This document shows positions 1 to 7,879 of a DNA stretch of 26,459 nucleotides, piece by piece. A program made the position numbers and the translations under genes. The stretch spans positions 1-26,459 of the forward strand of contig CAZJGF010000006.1 of assembly GCA_964545665.1 (NCBI GenBank), read 5' to 3'. The notes under the pieces were generated by a model. It had not been told where the DNA came from, ran no database searches, and saw only the letters and a list, made by a program, of their open reading frames with translations. Within the stretch, counting starts at the first letter, position 1, and each line of letters opens with the position of its first letter. The stretch is from CAZJGF01 sp964545665. GTDB taxonomy: Bacteria > Chloroflexota > Dehalococcoidia > GIF9 > AB-539-J10.

Positions 1-2
1 GA

Positions 3-914
3 TATTCCCGAAAGGAATTAATTGGCGCCAATGTTAGGGAATTCATTACCGATAGATCTTTAGGTTTAGTCAAAGAGGTTCAAGATAGACTGCTCAATGG
101 AGAGTCACTTGAAGAACCTTATGAATGGAAATTGCTCAGGAAAGACGGAGTAACGCGAATAGCAAAGATTGCTTCCAGTTTGGTCATCATTGATAAGGAA
201 GTGAAAGGCTTTCAGCATATCGCTAGAGATGTAACCGAAGAAAGGCAATTACAGGAGAACACGCGCTTCTATACCCAACTTTGCATCAGGGTACAGGAGA
301 GGGAAAGGGAGCGCATTGCCTTAGAGTTGCACGATGATGTAGCTCAGCCCCTGCTTCTTCTTAGCCAACGCTTGGACGCAATCACCACAAGCACTCGACC
401 GAAGCTATCTAAGCTACTTAGGGAGAAAATAGGAGATTTGCGTATCCTGAGCAATGAAGCATTGGAAAGATTGCGACTTTGCGCCCGGGACTTAAGACCA
501 CGCATATTGGATGATTTAGGCTTGATAGCAGCACTTGAATGGATGGTAGATGAGCCAATTGAAAAGCAGGGAATCGATGGTCACGTCGAAGTAGTAGGCA
601 ATGAGAGGAGCTTGCCAGATGAGGTTCAGCTAATGCTGTTCCGCATTGCTCAAGAGGCGCTAAACAATGTCAGAAGGCATGCAGAGGCAACGTGCGTCTG
701 GATTACAATGGAATTTGGCGATAGCGAAATCACTTTGACTGTTAAGGACAACGGCAAGGGGTTTGAGTTACCAGAAAAGGTAGAAGAGCTAGCTAGCATG
801 GGAAAACTTGGTCTAGCTGGAATGCAGGAGCGAGCCCTACTCATCGGAGGCAAGCTAACACTTCAATCCGAGCCGCATAAGGGAACTACCGTAAGGGTTG
901 AAGTTCCAATCTAA
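3..914 (+). CDS. Sensor histidine kinase, PAS + NarL/DesK-type kinase core (5' end outside window)
   Basis: The frame is open from the first bases of the window, so the gene starts upstream and only its C-terminal ~300 codons are visible. An internal TTG at 132 is not the real start because PAS-like sequence runs across it. The visible part begins with the second half of a PAS domain, ending in a typical PAC segment (GFQHIARDVTEE). Next comes a HisKA_3 dimerisation helix with ERIALELHDDVAQ; the His at nt 330-332 is the predicted phosphorylation site and HDxxxQ is the phosphatase motif of this family. A HATPase domain follows, with an N box (EALNNVRRHA), a G1 box (DNGKGF) and a GLAGMQERA G2-like box. 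No membrane segment is seen in this part. The family pairs with NarL/FixJ-type response regulators; none lies in the window. The gene converges on mobA with 32 bases between them. Confidence 0.93.
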   Translation, partial: YSRKELIGANVREFITDRSLGLVKEVQDRLLNGESLEEPYEWKLLRKDGVTRIAKIASSLVIIDKEVKGFQHIARDVTEERQLQENTRFYTQLCIRVQERERERIALELHDDVAQPLLLLSQRLDAITTSTRPKLSKLLREKIGDLRILSNEALERLRLCARDLRPRILDDLGLIAALEWMVDEPIEKQGIDGHVEVVGNERSLPDEVQLMLFRIAQEALNNVRRHAEATCVWITMEFGDSEITLTVKDNGKGFELPEKVEELASMGKLGLAGMQERALLIGGKLTLQSEPHKGTTVRVEVPI

Positions 915-946
915 GATAAGCTCAGGAGCCCTCAACTCTTAAGACA

Positions 947-1570
947 TTAAGATTTCCCGTTGGCGAGTCCCTTCTGGAATGTCAGTCTCCTTGCCTTATC
1001 TAGATCAGCCTTAGTGTTTATATTGAAAAAACTTAGGTGCTCCGGGTCAAATCTATTTATTTCAGCTTCTTCAACGTACTTCACCTCGACCATGGTAAGA
1101 AGCTTGCTAATCCTCAATTCATTACGCTCCAGTAACCTTTGGATGGGAGCTAGACAATTCCTAGAATACACTGCGCAAAGCGGCTCTATCCATTTTCCTA
1201 TCCGAGGAATGACTGCATCAAAGGCCTGGGAGTGCTGAATCATGTAGCTAAGCAAGGCAGTGTTTAGAAAAGGCATATCGGAGCCAACAACAATAGCCCG
1301 TGGGTTGGCCAAGGCCACTAGACCTGTGTAGATGCCTCCAAGCGGACCTTTTCCAAGATGGATATCGGTTATTATCTTTAACGAGAGGGGCATGTTAGCT
1401 GCGAGCGAAGTGAAGCAATCCTCTTGTCCGGTTACTATGATGATCTCCGTGCTGATCTTGGCAAGGCGGTCAACTACCCACTCAATAAGGCTCTTATCAC
1501 CAATGGTCTGGTGAGCCTTACTCCAGCCAAACCTGGAACTTTTGCCACCGGCGAGAACAACGGAAGTCAT
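947..1570 (-). CDS. mobA: Molybdenum cofactor guanylyltransferase (MobA family)
   Basis: A 207-residue protein of the MobA/GT-A nucleotidyltransferase fold, which transfers GMP (or CMP in related enzymes) from NTP to molybdopterin to give the dinucleotide cofactor of DMSO-reductase-type enzymes. The N-terminal signature LAGGKSSRFGWSKA (residues 6-19) is the nucleotide-binding loop, with Arg13 and Lys18 in their usual places. GPLGGIYTGL (75-84) and the metal-binding SDMPFL (Asp98) also fit. The length is normal for MobA. The usual residue before Ser-Asp is Cys or Ala; here it is Gly. No clear Shine-Dalgarno sequence precedes the ATG. The gene stands alone, with no molybdoenzyme gene beside it in the window, so guanine rather than cytosine specificity is inferred from the family only. 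Confidence 0.9.
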   Translation of the reverse strand: MTSVVLAGGKSSRFGWSKAHQTIGDKSLIEWVVDRLAKISTEIIIVTGQEDCFTSLAANMPLSLKIITDIHLGKGPLGGIYTGLVALANPRAIVVGSDMPFLNTALLSYMIQHSQAFDAVIPRIGKWIEPLCAVYSRNCLAPIQRLLERNELRISKLLTMVEVKYVEEAEINRFDPEHLSFFNINTKADLDKARRLTFQKGLANGKS

Positions 1571-2150
1571 GACACGAGCTGCTAACTAAACAGTCAATTG
1601 TATGAGGGCTGCTTCTCTATTTAGAATACTAATAAAAGCACATGGGGAAATGCTAGCGCAAGTCTATAGCTCTCTATGTTTTTCTTCTGTTGAGTGCCAG
1701 TTCTATGCTCTAAGACTTCAGGCAAGTCAACACCTAAAGGAATGTCAAAGTGACCGGAAAGTTCAGATTGCTTTGGGGAGACTTTCTTTGGCGAAGGTCC
1801 CTTGCTGTTCTTCACCAAGGAATATCATGGGAGGCCATTCAGTCAGCTTTCTTGGCGGTTCTCTCTGGGCCTTAATCCTACAGCCCTCCTTGTACTGTGC
1901 CATTATGATTTACTCGCTCGCTGCTGGACCATCTATTTTCTCGATGGTAGTTGTGGACGCAGGATGTCCGCCGGCGGGGGCTACCGCCTTAGGGCTGGCA
2001 ATTATGGGCTAATTGGGCCACAGATAGGATGATAAGGTAAGTAATGCGGATATTCAAGCAGTTTATGCTATGATATAGTGAGAGCAGGAAAGCGCAATAG
2101 AAATACCGCGTGAGGCGGAAGACATTATCAAGAATCTCCTGTCATTTTCA
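1571..2150. other. Gene-poor stretch, no supported gene
   Basis: No reading frame here has recognisable protein sequence or a convincing ribosome binding site. A plus-strand frame (1602-2012) looks like random composition. A minus-strand reading at about 1621-1903 gives Lys/Glu/Pro-rich peptides in two adjacent frames; it could be a frameshifted relic of a gene once upstream of mobA, but no family is recognised. No tRNA-like or terminator-like structure was seen. Confidence 0.4.
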
Positions 2151-2450
2151 ATGAATGACGATGACGATGACGCCGCTGCCGCCTTTTCCGGCTGTTACCA
2201 CGCGATAGCTGTTATGAAGCAGGCTCAGCCACGCTGGCAAGCTCGTGCTTCTATGGGAGTGCAGGCAGCAGTGCTCCATCTCGCAGAGACAGATACTGAA
2301 AGGGCAGCGTTACAAGATTTGATCGCTTGTGCCCTTGATCCAGTCGAGGCTCCAGTTGACTCCATAGTGCCCGAGCTGGGTAGAGAAACATTGGAAGATG
2401 AACAAGCATACTTGTTATTTCATACTCGCTTTGGCTTCCTAGCAAGATGA
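2151..2450 (+). CDS. Doubtful small ORF or gene fragment, 99 aa, unknown
   Basis: The frame gives an acidic start (Met-Asn followed by five Asp) and then Ala-rich, helix-prone sequence with plausible protein composition. No family is recognised. No Shine-Dalgarno sequence precedes the ATG. The same frame stays open upstream to a TGA at 2079 and the extra 23 codons also look protein-like, including REAEDIIKNLL, but hold no ATG, GTG or TTG. That pattern suits a fragment that has lost its true start as well as it suits a real gene. It sits among other decayed sequences (2535-2618 and 3917-4158). Confidence 0.3.
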   Translation: MNDDDDDAAAAFSGCYHAIAVMKQAQPRWQARASMGVQAAVLHLAETDTERAALQDLIACALDPVEAPVDSIVPELGRETLEDEQAYLLFHTRFGFLAR

Positions 2451-2520
2451 TAAAATAGCACTCTATGGGGCCAGACGCGATAGGGCTACCGGGTCGTTAT
2501 TATTCATATAGGAACAGTAC

Positions 2521-2618
2521 AAGGAGGTTCTGAGATGTAGGAAAACGCAATCGTAGTAGACAACACCGATAATGTGGCAAGGGCCTTGTGCGAACTTGTG
2601 AGAAGCGATTCAGGATAG
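2521..2618 (+). pseudogene. Relic N-terminus of a SAF/UxaA-like (altronate dehydratase family) gene
   Basis: A strong ribosome binding site (AAGGAGG, 2521-2527) precedes an ATG at 2535, but the second codon is TAG. Beyond it the frame reads ENAIVVDNTDNVARALCELV and then meets another TAG at 2616-2618. This resembles the start of SAF-domain proteins of the UxaA/altronate dehydratase small-subunit type, which open with a short hydrophobic strand and an 'xDNVAxAL' motif; that assignment is by eye. The rest of the domain is missing. The position directly before a sugar-acid dehydratase gene would suit a former partner in sugar-acid breakdown. A 28-codon remnant with two stops cannot be functional unless TAG is read through, which other genes here argue against. 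Confidence 0.5.
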
Positions 2619-2697
2619 TATTTGCAGAGATGTGAGCATTTACAAATAGTGTACTTGAAACAATGCCGAGCATCGGACAAAAGAAGGGAGGGAAACG

Positions 2698-3855
2698 ATG
2701 AAAATAACAAACATAAAGACGTTCATTTACCGTGCAGCTTGGAACTGGCTATTCGTCAAGCTCGAGACAGATGAAGGAATTAGTGGTTGGGGCGAGGCGA
2801 CAACCCAGGGAGCAGCCAAGGCTACTGAGGCTGCGATCCATGAGATGGGAGGCAACTATCTCATTGGAAAGGACCCACGGCAAATAGAGTTGCACTTCAG
2901 CACTATGCTGCGCAACAGCTACTGGCGGCCTGCCGTGGTTCTTTATAGCGCCATAAGCGGCTTAGAGATGGCTATGTGGGACATTCTAGGGAAAAGCCTA
3001 AATGTTCCTATTTACAGTCTGCTAGGTGGGGTCTGCAATCCCCGCCTCAAGATCTACCACAACGGATGGTGGTTTGGGGCTAAGACCCACAAGGACTACG
3101 CCAGGCTGGCTAAGGAGATGGCGGATAAGGGGGCAAAAGCCCTTAAGTTCGATCCGTTGCAGGGATGTGATTACTTCATTGATCGAGAGCAGGCCAATCA
3201 AGTTATCGAGGCTATCCGGCTGGTAAGGGAGGCAGTTGGAGACAATGTGGAATTGATGATCGACGTACATGCCAGACTGAGCCCGGATAACTCCATAAAG
3301 GTAGCCCGGGAGGTGGAACAATACCGTCCTTTCTGGTGGGAAGAGCCTATTCCTACCGATGCAAGTGTCGAGGACTTAGCCATGGTGGCATCTTCGATCA
3401 GTATTCCTGTGGTTGCTGGAGAACGTATTTACACCAGGTGGGGGTTCCGCGACGTATTTGAGAAGAGGGCCGCAGCTATTATAAATCCTGACATCGCCCA
3501 CGAGGGCGGCATCCTCGAGACCAAGAAGATTGCTGATATGGCGCACGCCTACTATGTAAGTATAACGCCTCATAGTGCTGGCGGGCCTGTCCTCACCGCC
3601 GCCAGCATACAGCTAGAGGCAGCCACCCCTAACTTCCTGATCCACGAATTCTTCTCACCTGATATACCGTACTACAAGGAGATTGTGAAAGACCCGTTCC
3701 CTGTCATGAAGGACGAATTCGTAGATTTGCCTACCAAGCCAGGGTTAGGGATAGAACTGAATGAGGAAGCGTTGGCCAATCGGCCTTACAAGTACTTCAA
3801 CATAGGTGCTCTATGGGCCACACATGAGGAGTGGAGCACTCTACATGGTAAGTAG
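2698..3855 (+). CDS. Mandelate racemase/muconate lactonizing family sugar-acid dehydratase (DgoD-like)
   Basis: A 385-residue enolase-superfamily protein, normal in length, with an N-terminal capping domain followed by the barrel. Metal ligands are visible: Asp189 in IDVH, the Glu pair in WWEEP (215/216) and Glu242 in GER. His191, two residues after the first ligand, and the Asp265 (NPDIAH) / His292 (TPHSAGG) dyad match the acid and base pattern of D-galactonate dehydratase-type enzymes, so a syn- or anti-dehydration of an aldonic acid to a 2-keto-3-deoxy acid is likely. KFDP (150-153) replaces the KxK motif of racemases, as in other sugar-acid dehydratases. The start has a good RBS (GGGAGG at 2686-2692). 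Substrate is not predictable. Sugar-acid uptake and kinase genes are not adjacent, but relics on both sides suggest a larger catabolic locus that has eroded. Confidence 0.88.
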   Translation: MKITNIKTFIYRAAWNWLFVKLETDEGISGWGEATTQGAAKATEAAIHEMGGNYLIGKDPRQIELHFSTMLRNSYWRPAVVLYSAISGLEMAMWDILGKSLNVPIYSLLGGVCNPRLKIYHNGWWFGAKTHKDYARLAKEMADKGAKALKFDPLQGCDYFIDREQANQVIEAIRLVREAVGDNVELMIDVHARLSPDNSIKVAREVEQYRPFWWEEPIPTDASVEDLAMVASSISIPVVAGERIYTRWGFRDVFEKRAAAIINPDIAHEGGILETKKIADMAHAYYVSITPHSAGGPVLTAASIQLEAATPNFLIHEFFSPDIPYYKEIVKDPFPVMKDEFVDLPTKPGLGIELNEEALANRPYKYFNIGALWATHEEWSTLHGK

Positions 3856-3916
3856 GCAGCAGGTGAACGATTGCTTAGCAGGATTATAACTGTGGCCTCA
3901 GGCAAGCCGACCAAGC

Positions 3917-4158
3917 TGGAGATGTCGCCGCGCTATCGGGGGACTAAGGAGTCTCGCTGTATGACCCTACGGCAGCCGGCGCAGTGAAATTGGCCGGTAG
4001 GCTGAAGCTGGACTCAATATTCCCATCATCAGTGGTCAGGTGATGGGTAGAGCTGCACGAGCCACGATTGCCGGAGGAACAATAGCTAATAATGCTGAAG
4101 TTATAGCTGGAGTGGTGCCGGCGCGGGTTATTAACCTAGATGGAAGGAGGCGGACAAA
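3917..4158 (+). pseudogene. Frameshifted remnant of an unidentified protein gene
   Basis: This 303-base gap between two genes contains protein-like sequence broken across frames. One frame (about 3917-4014) reads AGDVAALSGD, a TAA, then SLYDPTAAGAVKLAGRLKLD. A second frame takes over at about 4021 and reads IPIISGQVMGRAARATIAGG and on through AEVIAGVVPARVINLDG, running into the start of the next gene. Joined across one stop and one frameshift, the two give a continuous, well-composed C-terminal domain-like sequence. I do not recognise the family. The open part could be called as an ORF from ATG 4040, but it has no RBS of its own and overlaps the next gene, whose RBS lies inside it. Confidence 0.4.
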
Positions 4159-6114
4159 GTGGCTAAGTTGCTTTGGGAGCCATCGGAGGAGCGGAGGAAG
4201 AAAGCCAATATTACCAAGTTCATGAATTTGGTGAATAGACGCTATGGAAAAGGCTTTCGTTCTTATAGGGAGCTGTATGACTGGTCGGTAGAAAACATCC
4301 CTGATTTCTGGGCCTCTTTGTGGGATTTTGCTGAGATTAAAGCCTTCAAAAGTTATGACACAGTGGTTGATGATGTGCAAAAGATGCCGGGCGCGAAGTG
4401 GTTTATCGGGGCCAAGATGAATTTTGCTCAGAACCTGCTGAGATACCGGGATGATCATACCGCCTTTATTTTTAAAGGAGAAACCCAGGTTTCAGCAAGG
4501 CTGAGCTACCGAGAACTCTATGACACTGTGGCGCGACTGGCAAAATCCCTTCGGGATATGGGAGTAGCCCCAGGAGACCGGGTGGCTGCTTATATGCCCA
4601 ACATGATAGAGACGGCTGTTGCCATGCTTGCTGCTACCAGTGTTGGTGCGGTATGGTCTTCCTGTGCTACTGATATTGGTCCAGTAGCAGCCGTTGACCG
4701 TTTTGGTCAAATTGAGCCGAAAATCCTATTCACCGTTGATGGATATTACTATAAAGGGAAGCCTTTTGAAACTCTGTCAAATGCAGTCGAGATTGCCAAG
4801 GCAATACCTTCGCTTGAGAGGGTTGTAGTAGCTTCCTATACGGGAGATAAAGCTGATGTTAGCCCTATTCCTAATGCTGTACATTTTACTGATTTCCTAT
4901 CCAAGGAAAGTGGACTTGGAATTCAGTTCGAACAACTGCCCTCTGACCATCCGGTATACATCATGTTCTCCTCGGGCACGACCGGAAAGCCCAAATGCAT
5001 GGTGCAGGGAGGCACCGGAGTCCTCATCAATCACTTTGCCGAGGTGGTGCTCCATGCAGACCTGAAGCGCGAAGATACCATTATGTACATAACAACTTGC
5101 AGCTGGATGATGTGGAACTGGCTGCTAAGCTCTCTAGTTGTGGGAGCCACCATAGTCCTATATGACGGCAATCCGGGCTTCCCCGACGCGGGGGCTATGT
5201 GGAGGTTAATCCAGGACGAGAAGGTAACCATCTTTGGCACCAGTGCAACTTACCTTAACTATATTCGAAGCCAGGGGCTTGTTCCCAGAAAGGATTATGA
5301 TTTGTCGGCGCTACGGGAAATAAACCAGACTGGTTCAGCGCTTTCGGCTGGGGGATGGGAATGGGTTTATCGAGAAATTAAGCAGGATTTGCATTTCTGT
5401 TCTATTTCGGGCGGCACCGATTTCAATGGTTCTTTTGCTGCTGGGAACGCCATCAGTCCGGTGTATGCTGGTCAAATGCAGGGATGGGGTTTGGGCAAGA
5501 AGTGCAAGGCGTACGATGAAAAGGGCAACTCAATTTTTGACCAACAGGGAGAGCTTGTTTGCGAAGCGGCTATACCTTCTATGCCCCTCTATTTCTGGAA
5601 CGACCCCGATGGTAGAAAATATAGAGAGGCCTACTTTGGTGTGTATCCCGGGGTGTGGCGTCATGGCGACTACATTCAGATTCATAGTGATACCGGTGGA
5701 ATCACTATCTTCGGCCGTTCTGACTCCACATTAAACCCCTCTGGAGTTAGAATAGGCACAGCCGAGATATACAATCAAGTAGAGAAATTGGAACAGATTG
5801 CTGATAGTCTGGCGATAGGACAGAGTTGGCAGGGAGATCAACGTATTGTTCTCTTCGTCAAACTAAATGAAGGATATCAGTTAACAGAGGAATTACAAAG
5901 TGAGATTAGAAAGACGCTGCGGGAAAACGCCTCACCCAGGCACGTTCCAGCTAAGATCATAGAGGTGCCAGACGTTCCTTATACCTTGAATATGAAGAAG
6001 GTGGAAAGTGCGGTAACGAATATAATACACGGAAAACCAGTCTTGAATAGGGACTCGTTGATTAATCCGGAATCATTGGATTACTACGAGAACCTCAAGG
6101 AGCTCCAATCGTAA
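4159..6114 (+). CDS. Acetoacetate-CoA ligase (acetoacetyl-CoA synthetase-like)
   Basis: A 651-residue adenylate-forming enzyme of the ANL superfamily, expected to activate acetoacetate or a related short acid to its CoA thioester with ATP going to AMP. The N-terminal SYRELYDWSVENIPDFWASL is typical of the acetyl/acetoacetyl-CoA synthetase group. The ATP loop SSGTTGKPK is at 271-279, followed by a WMMWNWL segment characteristic of acetoacetyl-CoA ligases. The hinge GRSDSTLNPSGVRIGTAEIY and the C-terminal YTLNMKKVE with the catalytic lysine (613 or 614) are present; the usual Gly before that Lys is Met. The GTG start is chosen because AAGGAGG (4143-4149) lies nine bases before it. It is followed 61 bases later by an acyl-CoA synthetase alpha subunit, so both may serve CoA ester metabolism. 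Confidence 0.88.
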   Translation: MAKLLWEPSEERRKKANITKFMNLVNRRYGKGFRSYRELYDWSVENIPDFWASLWDFAEIKAFKSYDTVVDDVQKMPGAKWFIGAKMNFAQNLLRYRDDHTAFIFKGETQVSARLSYRELYDTVARLAKSLRDMGVAPGDRVAAYMPNMIETAVAMLAATSVGAVWSSCATDIGPVAAVDRFGQIEPKILFTVDGYYYKGKPFETLSNAVEIAKAIPSLERVVVASYTGDKADVSPIPNAVHFTDFLSKESGLGIQFEQLPSDHPVYIMFSSGTTGKPKCMVQGGTGVLINHFAEVVLHADLKREDTIMYITTCSWMMWNWLLSSLVVGATIVLYDGNPGFPDAGAMWRLIQDEKVTIFGTSATYLNYIRSQGLVPRKDYDLSALREINQTGSALSAGGWEWVYREIKQDLHFCSISGGTDFNGSFAAGNAISPVYAGQMQGWGLGKKCKAYDEKGNSIFDQQGELVCEAAIPSMPLYFWNDPDGRKYREAYFGVYPGVWRHGDYIQIHSDTGGITIFGRSDSTLNPSGVRIGTAEIYNQVEKLEQIADSLAIGQSWQGDQRIVLFVKLNEGYQLTEELQSEIRKTLRENASPRHVPAKIIEVPDVPYTLNMKKVESAVTNIIHGKPVLNRDSLINPESLDYYENLKELQS

Positions 6115-6175
6115 TACACCATACCTACTACGCTGACAGCTTTCTGTCCAGTTTCTGCAGCGGCAATATGGGGAA

Positions 6176-7579
6176 TTGACTACGAAGGAAGACTTAGCTC
6201 GGTTTTTTGAGCCTAATAGCGTTGTCATCATCGGAGCTTCTTCTACTTCTGGTAAACCGGGACACGAGGTCATTCGAAACATCCTAGCCAATGGCTATGC
6301 TGGTAAGCTTTATTTGGTCAACCCAAAGGGAGGCGAGATCCTCGGTATGCCAGTTCACCGGTCAATTGCCAGCCTGCCAGAAGGAATCGATCAGGCAATT
6401 ATCATAGTGGCCGCTAAGACTACCATACAGGCGGTCAGGGAGTGTGTGGCTAAAGGCATCAAGGCATTTGTTCTCTCTGCCGGAGGGTTTTCCGAGGTAA
6501 ACCAAGAAGGAGAGAAGTTGCAAGGGGAACTTGTCAAAATCATCGCTGAAACTGGCATTCGTGTCATTGGCCCCAATACGTCTGGGCACACTTCTACGCC
6601 ACACAATTTCACATCGAGTTTTTTCCCCCTGGGCAAGATCCCCCGGGGCAATATTTCATACATTGCCCAGACTGGAAACTTCGCTACCCATACCATGCGC
6701 TACATCATCACGGGGGAAAACTTTGGGGTGGCCAGAGTTGTTGGACTCGGCAATAAGATAGATATAGATGAGAGCGAGGTACTTGAATACTATGCAGAGG
6801 ATTCCGAGACCAAAGCGATATTTATGTACGTGGAAAGCTTCAAGAGACCAAGGCGCTTTATGGAGATCGCCAGCGAGGTGACACGAACCAAACCAATTAT
6901 CCTGCTTAAGGGGGGTAGTACAAGAGAGGGTGCGCAGGCGGCAGTAGCACATACAGCTGCTCTGGCATCAGATGAACGGATTATTGACGGAGCCCTCAAG
7001 CAAGCTGGTGTTGTCCAGATCTACAAATACTCGCATCTCTTCCTGGCTGCCAAAGCTTTAGCCTATATGCCCCTTCCCAAGGGGAATAGGGTGAGTTTCT
7101 TAGCTCCTTCAGGTGCCATGCTTGTGGTTCTGGCTGACCTATGCCGCCAGCGTTGGGTGCTGGATGTTCCTGACCTTGAGGAGGTAACCCGGCAACGTTT
7201 GCAGGAGATTAGTCCGCCCTGGATACGGATGCGTAATCCCGTGGACATCTGGCCCTCAGCTACAGTACATGGGATCGAGTACAGTCACAGAGAAGCAATA
7301 GAAGCACTCATGAAAGACGCTAATATAGATGTCATTGTGCTGATTCTAGTGCTTGTTGAGGAATTCGGGATTCCTCCTCTGGACTTCATCGTCGAATTGG
7401 CAAATAGCTATCCTGAAAAGTTGCTCTATGTGACTTTCAGTGGGATGAAAAAGCACATGGAGGCAGCCAAGGCATTCCTGGAACCTAGGGGTGTGCCGAC
7501 CTTTCCGTTAATCGAAGAGCCATTTGAGGTCCTCTCCATCTTGAGCCGGTGTCGGAAGGCTATGGAGCGGCCACAATAG
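6176..7579 (+). CDS. ADP-forming acyl-CoA synthetase, alpha (CoA-binding) part only
   Basis: A 467-residue protein made of a Rossmann CoA-binding domain (SVVIIGASSTSGKPG, 15-29), two flavodoxin-like succinyl-CoA-ligase domains and a C-terminal domain. It matches the alpha subunit of NDP-forming acyl-CoA synthetases (ACD), which make ATP from ADP while cleaving acyl-CoA. The phosphorylated histidine is predicted at His259 (AHTAA), and Glu220 (YVES) fits the conserved helper acid. GPNTSG replaces the more usual GPNCxG. No ATP-grasp beta subunit is fused or adjacent, so a partner must be encoded elsewhere or the protein acts differently. The TTG start (6176) has only a weak upstream GGGGA, and the start is the least sure part of the call. 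Confidence 0.85.
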   Translation: MTTKEDLARFFEPNSVVIIGASSTSGKPGHEVIRNILANGYAGKLYLVNPKGGEILGMPVHRSIASLPEGIDQAIIIVAAKTTIQAVRECVAKGIKAFVLSAGGFSEVNQEGEKLQGELVKIIAETGIRVIGPNTSGHTSTPHNFTSSFFPLGKIPRGNISYIAQTGNFATHTMRYIITGENFGVARVVGLGNKIDIDESEVLEYYAEDSETKAIFMYVESFKRPRRFMEIASEVTRTKPIILLKGGSTREGAQAAVAHTAALASDERIIDGALKQAGVVQIYKYSHLFLAAKALAYMPLPKGNRVSFLAPSGAMLVVLADLCRQRWVLDVPDLEEVTRQRLQEISPPWIRMRNPVDIWPSATVHGIEYSHREAIEALMKDANIDVIVLILVLVEEFGIPPLDFIVELANSYPEKLLYVTFSGMKKHMEAAKAFLEPRGVPTFPLIEEPFEVLSILSRCRKAMERPQ

Positions 7580-7711
7580 CCGGTACACCACAGGTTCTGC
7601 CAAACTATAATCAAGCTTGTGCTCCGCTTATGAAATGGCCTGATTAGCCATATGGAGATTATATTCTAGCTAGGCGGGGTCGAGCGAAAATTCAAAGGTA
7701 TTTGGGGAAAA

Positions 7712-7733
7712 ATGGTCTATAAGAGGAGACCAT
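7712..7733. promoter_or_regulatory. Inverted repeat, possible operator upstream of the TRAP operon
   Basis: ATGGTCT (7712-7718) and AGACCAT (7727-7733) form a perfect 7-bp inverted repeat around an 8-base spacer. A third half-site, TGGTCT, lies at 7756-7761 between the -35 and -10 boxes of the promoter just downstream. TGGTC/GACCA half-sites are known from operators of FadR/GntR-type repressors; assignment to that family is inference, and no regulator gene of this kind is in the window. Confidence 0.4.
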
Positions 7734-7746
7734 GAAACGTGAGGTA

Positions 7747-7774
7747 TTGACATCTTGGTCTCTTGTGCTAAACT
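7747..7774 (+). promoter_or_regulatory. Sigma70-type promoter for dctP operon
   Basis: A consensus -35 box TTGACA (7747-7752), a 16-base spacer and a TAAACT -10 box (7769-7774, 4 of 6 matches) lie about 100 bases before dctP. The ~300-base gap after the preceding gene has no other function visible. A TGGTCT half-site sits inside the spacer, where a bound repressor would block RNA polymerase. Confidence 0.5.
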
Positions 7775-7879
7775 TTACTAGACTGCCGGTCACCTTACTA
7801 GGGGAAAAGGGGGTGGGATTATGTGAAACAGATGGATGGTAGGAAGGCAACCAATTCACAGGGAATTTTAAGGAGGTGA

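Noticed and set aside
1602..2012. 136-codon plus-strand ORF in the gap after mobA
   Set aside because: Composition is unlike a folded protein, there is no RBS and no family is recognised.
7823..7879. 18-codon leader ORF (GTG 7823 to TGA 7879) abutting dctP
   Set aside because: It has no clear RBS, no telling amino-acid pattern and covers the dctP ribosome binding site; chance is the simpler explanation.
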